Source: Schistosoma mansoni
Taxonomy: Eukaryota > Platyhelminthes > Trematoda > Strigeidida > Schistosomatidae
NCBI RefSeq assembly: GCF_000237925.1
Contig: NC_031497.1
Span: 4,147,295 to 4,211,294, forward strand
Direction of reading: 5' to 3'
Length of the DNA stretch: 64,000 bases
In this document: one piece after another, positions 59,767 through 64,000 of the stretch
Position numbering within the stretch: position 1 is the stretch's first letter
Layout of the letters: each line of letters starts with the position of its first letter
Program-made: the position numbers and the translations under genes
Notes under the pieces: model-generated
What the model saw: only the letters and a program-made list of their open reading frames with translations
Told to the model about the DNA's origin: nothing
The model's database searches: none

Positions 59767-60799
59767 GACTCCTTTATTTCTAATTCAACTTTTTAATATA
59801 AATCAGGGAAATTTTAATTCACACAGTACATTACTGTTGTTATTGAAAACGAATTTATGATTGTATTTTTGTCTTGTATTACTAAGTAAGCGTTATTTTG
59901 TCATGTGAATAGAATGTGACTAATTGAAAGAAACACGATAGTGTTGAATGATTCCTGACAACTGTATGAAAAAAATATCAATGGTTGAATATTTCTTTCA
60001 TGATGAAATCAAAACAAATATTTCATCAAACTAATATAGAGTCTTTTTTATGATGGAAACTATAGCAACGGTGTAAAAATTAAAGTGATCTAACGAACTG
60101 ATAGATAGATATATATAGATAAACTAGGTAAGCCGCAGTAACGTGGTATTGTGTCATGATGTAAAACACTACACCGAACTGGTCACTTCTTAATTTTTTT
60201 ATATTCATTAAATAATGAATAAATGAGTGAGTGCTTACGTGAATAAACAATGGTATGTGATCTAGTTAATAAATTCAGTAATAAACAATTTATTGCCGTG
60301 AACAATACGAATTCGTAACAAGCATGGTTACTATCTCTAGTATCTTATATCTCATTGAGCTTTATGAATATCAGAAGACCGTTCGTGGCATGTGCCTGAA
60401 AAGCTTTTTATTCAGAAGAAAAACTCAATTCTAATCTACATTGATAGCTAAGGAAATATTAAAGTAGAAATGGTCAAATAGCTTACACTGGTTGAATAAA
60501 CAATAATCTTAATTTCATAACATGGTTTTCTAGAATATTTTGGATCACCATTTCAAGTCTAATAATCACATAAGAGGTAATTATTGTTATGTCGTATGAA
60601 AGCTCAAATTGTGTACCTGTTTCTCCAACACAGTGTACATTATAAAAACGTTCTGAAATATTTGTGTACACTTTCAAGTTTATATTTAACTTTAATAACA
60701 CAATTTAAATCATATATTACTTTACCTCCTTAGTATAAGCGAAATATTATGTGGTTAGTAATAGGTTATTACACACAGTAACGATATATACGAGCGACA

Positions 60800-63600
60800 A
60801 TCTAGTTACTGAACTAATTCTGCTGCCTGTCTTGCGAGGTAGGTCGCCAGCCAGAAATTTCCATCCAAATCTATCATGAATTATCATTTCCAGTTGTTTT
60901 CAAGTTCTGTCTAGCCTTTGGATGTCTGCCTCTAGTTCCCGGTTCAATGTATTCTTTTGTCTTCCTCTTTTCCTTTTCCCTTCAAGATTCTTTGTTAGGG
61001 TTTACCTTATGACACAGTTCAATAGTTTCCGAAAAATGTGTTCTGTCCACCTCCACAATCTTTTCCAATTTCGCTCCTCAGCTAACAGCTGATTCATTCT
61101 CTACCAGAATTGATCATTGCTGGTCTCTTGAGAACGGATACGGAGTATATTGCATAGACAGCTGTTTGTAAGTACCTGTGGATTTTAGTTGCTGATACTG
61201 GTAGTTCTCTGAGGTTCTATTCCATGAAGTAGAACTGTTTTAATGGTTGTGTTAAAAATTATGACTTTAGTGTTGGTTGATAATTGCTTTGTTCTTCAAT
61301 TGTATGAATGTTAGCAGTGTTTGGTTGATTCGTCTCTTGACACCAGCATGAGGTCCTTCTCGATAATCAGTGGTAGTGTCGAAATATGTGGGAGCTTCCA
61401 ATTACTGTTGATCTTCTCTATCGAATGTGACTTGGTTGATGCTCGCCGCGTTGTGCCTCAGGATCTTGATCTTATCCTTGTGAATGTTGAGACCTTTTTC
61501 TGTAGAAACCACTGTTACACTAGCTGTCTTCGTCTTCACTTGTTGTTGTGTATGGGATGAAAATGTTAACTCATCTGCAAAGTCCAAATCATCAAGCAGT
61601 GTCCAGGGTGTCCTCTACATTCCATGATTTTTCTGGGATATGGAGGTTTTAACAGTCCAATCAGCAGCTAACAGAATGAGAAGAGGCGAGAGTAGTCTGC
61701 CTTCTTTGATATCAATATTTACTTAAAATGAACTTGTGAACGTCCTCCATATGCTATTATTGGATTCAGTTCCTCTTTAAAGTTCCATATAATAGTGACA
61801 ATTTTCTCAGGTAATCCATAATATCGAAGGTTTCTTAAGGTTTTCTAATGGGGTCTGTCAAACGGTTTCTCATCATCAAGAAGGTTAGTCTATAGTGATG
61901 AGTTCCATTCAGCTGGTTGCTTAGAAATGATCCGTAGTGTCGCGATTTGGTTTATACATAATCTGTCCTTATGAAATCCAGCTTGTTGATCTCAAAATTG
62001 CATGTCTACTAAATCATTCATTCGATTCAGTAACACATTGTTTGGTACTGAAAAATGTGTGATGCCTATAAAGTTCTCATACTTAGTAATACCTCCTTTC
62101 TTTATTATCTTGATTAGGTATCCCTCTTTTCATTCTACAGCTATTTGTTCTTCCTCTCAGATCTTTCTTAAGCGAGAATGGAACATCTTCGCAGTTGCTT
62201 CTATATATGAATTCAGTCCGTCACCTGATATATTTCTCAGTCAAACTGTTCTGCATTCTTGATTTGTCTGATGATCACGCTGCTTTCTTCTGTTGTTAGC
62301 ACGGTAACATCTATAGGAATGTCTGTGTATACCACTTCGATTTCCAGCGGTTTCACTGAGGGTGGTCTATTCGAATCTATTATAAGTGTTCTATCCACCT
62401 ATTACGTTTCTCTTGAATCTTAGTGATTGATGGCCCTGGTTTATCATATTTTCCTGTTAGCTTCTTCAACGTATCATATACCTGTTTTATATTTTATTCT
62501 CTTGCAACTTTTTTCGCCGTGATTGCTAGCTCTTCCACATATTTCCATTTGTCAGCTCTAATGCCCTTTTTCACTGGTTTGTTTGTTTCTGTATACTCAG
62601 CGTGTAGTTTGATTTTCTCTGCTTTAGTTCGGTCATTGTTTTCTTATTGCGTTCTTGTTTTTCCATTCTTGAATCTTATTCATATTCTCTACAGAGATCC
62701 ACTCTTTATAATGGTCGTTTCCACTTTACAACTTTTCTAGTCGTCCCCCATAGTGGTTTCTTCTCCTAGATCTTGTAAGATTTGGAATTTGTTGCTGTGA
62801 GTTATACTGAACTCGCTCAGTTTACCAGGATCTCGAAAGATACTATTAAACTTCTGCAGTGGTGCTTCTTTAACTGTCCAGCTCTTTTTTCGCCTCAGTT
62901 TAATTTTCTGCCACCTCCAGGTGATGATCTGTAGCGATATCATCTCTTTTTTGTTTTTATTTCTTTCATGGACCTTCTGAAATATTTATTGACCCAGGTG
63001 TGATCGGTCTGTTTTTCTGTAGTGGGGTTCACAGACACACATGCAGCTTTCGTGTGGATTTGCGGAGTAAATTATTATTTCTTATGATCGTACGTTGAGA
63101 GCATGTAGGTCTAACAGTCTCATACCACTCTCATTCCTTTCTCCTATCCCATGTCACCTCAGAATGCGTCCATACACGGTGTAGTTCATCCGAATATTGG
63201 TATTCAGGTCCCTCATCAGAACTTTTGTGTCTTTTCTAGAGCATTATTTTCGGATGGACTGGAGTCTTTCATGGAAGTAATTTTTATCATTTTCACTTCT
63301 GTCATTAGTTGATTCTTTGATGACTATGGAGTGGTGGGTTTTTCATTCTATAACTGCTTTTTGTGATTCTCTAGAAAGAATCTGTGCGACAATCTGTGTA
63401 AAGAGAGTATTTTCTTTTTAGTAACCAGAATACAACAGTGGTTCACATGGAAGTTATTCTTTTTTGTCAAGAACACATCAAATAAGTTTTGCCCATTTCA
63501 AGAACAGTAAGTTGTATCTCCGAAATTTCCATGGCTATTCGAAGTATCCTCCTAGTCTCCTACATTGTTTAAAAATTTCATGTACCTATATTAATTGTTA
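60800..63600 (-). mobile_element. RTE-clade LINE, near full-length but decayed
   Basis: Minus strand, high to low. Endonuclease traces at about 63570-62950: RRYNLLFL, LLYSGY, STNDRSENDKNYFHERLQSI, VLMRDLNTNIRMNYT, GERNESGMRLLDLHALN, and TTEKQTDHTWVN. The linker is at 62737-62943 (KLRRKKSWTVKEAPLQKFNS). The RT includes MDFADELTFSSHTQQQ at 61402-61587 and matches the copy at 15418-16770 in order. The 3' end lies near 60800-60840. Many stops and frameshifts are present; this copy is clearly older than the one at 15.4 kb. No (GTAA)n tail is visible. Confidence 0.85.
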
Positions 63601-64000
63601 CCCCTGTTATCATAACAGATTTCGAATAATCTGAGCTTTCGCTATAAAATCTCATAATTCTCCTATATAAAGGCCCTTTAACTTTCGTATCATAACTCGG
63701 ATAATTCAAATGATTTTTATAGTTTGAGTCTTCGTAGCGTAGTTGTTTTTGACGAAGTTGAGTTGTCAACCCGAATTCCAACCTTCCTTTTACTCGAGTT
63801 AGGGAATAGAGTAACTCATGGGGTTCCATGCACAATTGCTAGAGTCCAGTATCCGTCAATAATGAAGTCGTTTGGTGTATTGATGGTAACGGCACTAAAA
63901 ATACCAGAAGAAAATCTTGATTTTATCTAAAAGAATAAGTTGCCTTGACTACTGAATTAAGATCTGGTTGGTCTTTCACTAGGTATCCAAAGCTGCAGAT
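63601..64000. other. No supported gene
   Basis: Opposed open frames at 63578-63930 overlap each other and lack recognisable content. Confidence 0.4.

Overview
The window looks like nuclear DNA of a blood fluke (Schistosoma). It is AT-rich and full of repeats. It holds Sm-alpha type retroposons with a tRNA-like promoter and a hammerhead ribozyme, an RTE-type LINE ending in a (GTAA)n tail, CR1/Jockey-type LINEs, and genes with 32-35 nt micro-introns, a known trait of schistosome genes. The species cannot be fixed from sequence alone.

Four host genes can be built by joining exons at consistent splice phases. (1) At 999-3745 (+) lie the last two exons of an unrecognised Ser-rich protein. (2) At 10078-21108 (-) is a complete-looking five-exon homeobox gene of 451 residues, with an N-terminal eh1 (Groucho-binding) motif and a homeodomain interrupted by two introns. 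(3) At 35335-35954 (-) is a small four-exon Fyv7/TAP26 (CCDC59)-like ribosome-biogenesis gene. (4) At 50134-55072 (+) is a six-exon FBXO25/FBXO32 (atrogin-1)-like F-box gene. They are unrelated in function and share no apparent operon logic.

The remainder is repeats and unassigned intergenic or intron DNA. 1-900 is a LINE endonuclease fragment. 4.8-9.9 kb holds an LTR-like repeat, an Sm-alpha palindrome and another fold-back. 11-17 kb is the large homeobox introns, with a tRNA-related hammerhead SINE (called family B here), an RTE LINE and other repeats. 20-29 kb has several Sm-alpha and family B copies and a long inverted duplication. 33.7-34.2 kb is a LINE 3' end. 36-41.4 kb is a block of CR1/Jockey-type LINEs, one apparently 5'-inverted. 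42.7-46.6 kb is a degenerate repeat with ORF1-like fragments. 53-59.5 kb has more Sm-alpha and family B copies, and 60.8-63.6 kb is a decayed near-full-length RTE LINE.

The most interesting signals are: a second hammerhead-bearing SINE family with apparently intact catalytic cores at 28724-28783 and 57594-57653; repeated head-to-head palindromes of Sm-alpha units; and a 433-436 bp inverted duplication nested between two 231 bp direct repeats, which looks like a template-switch event or an assembly artefact.
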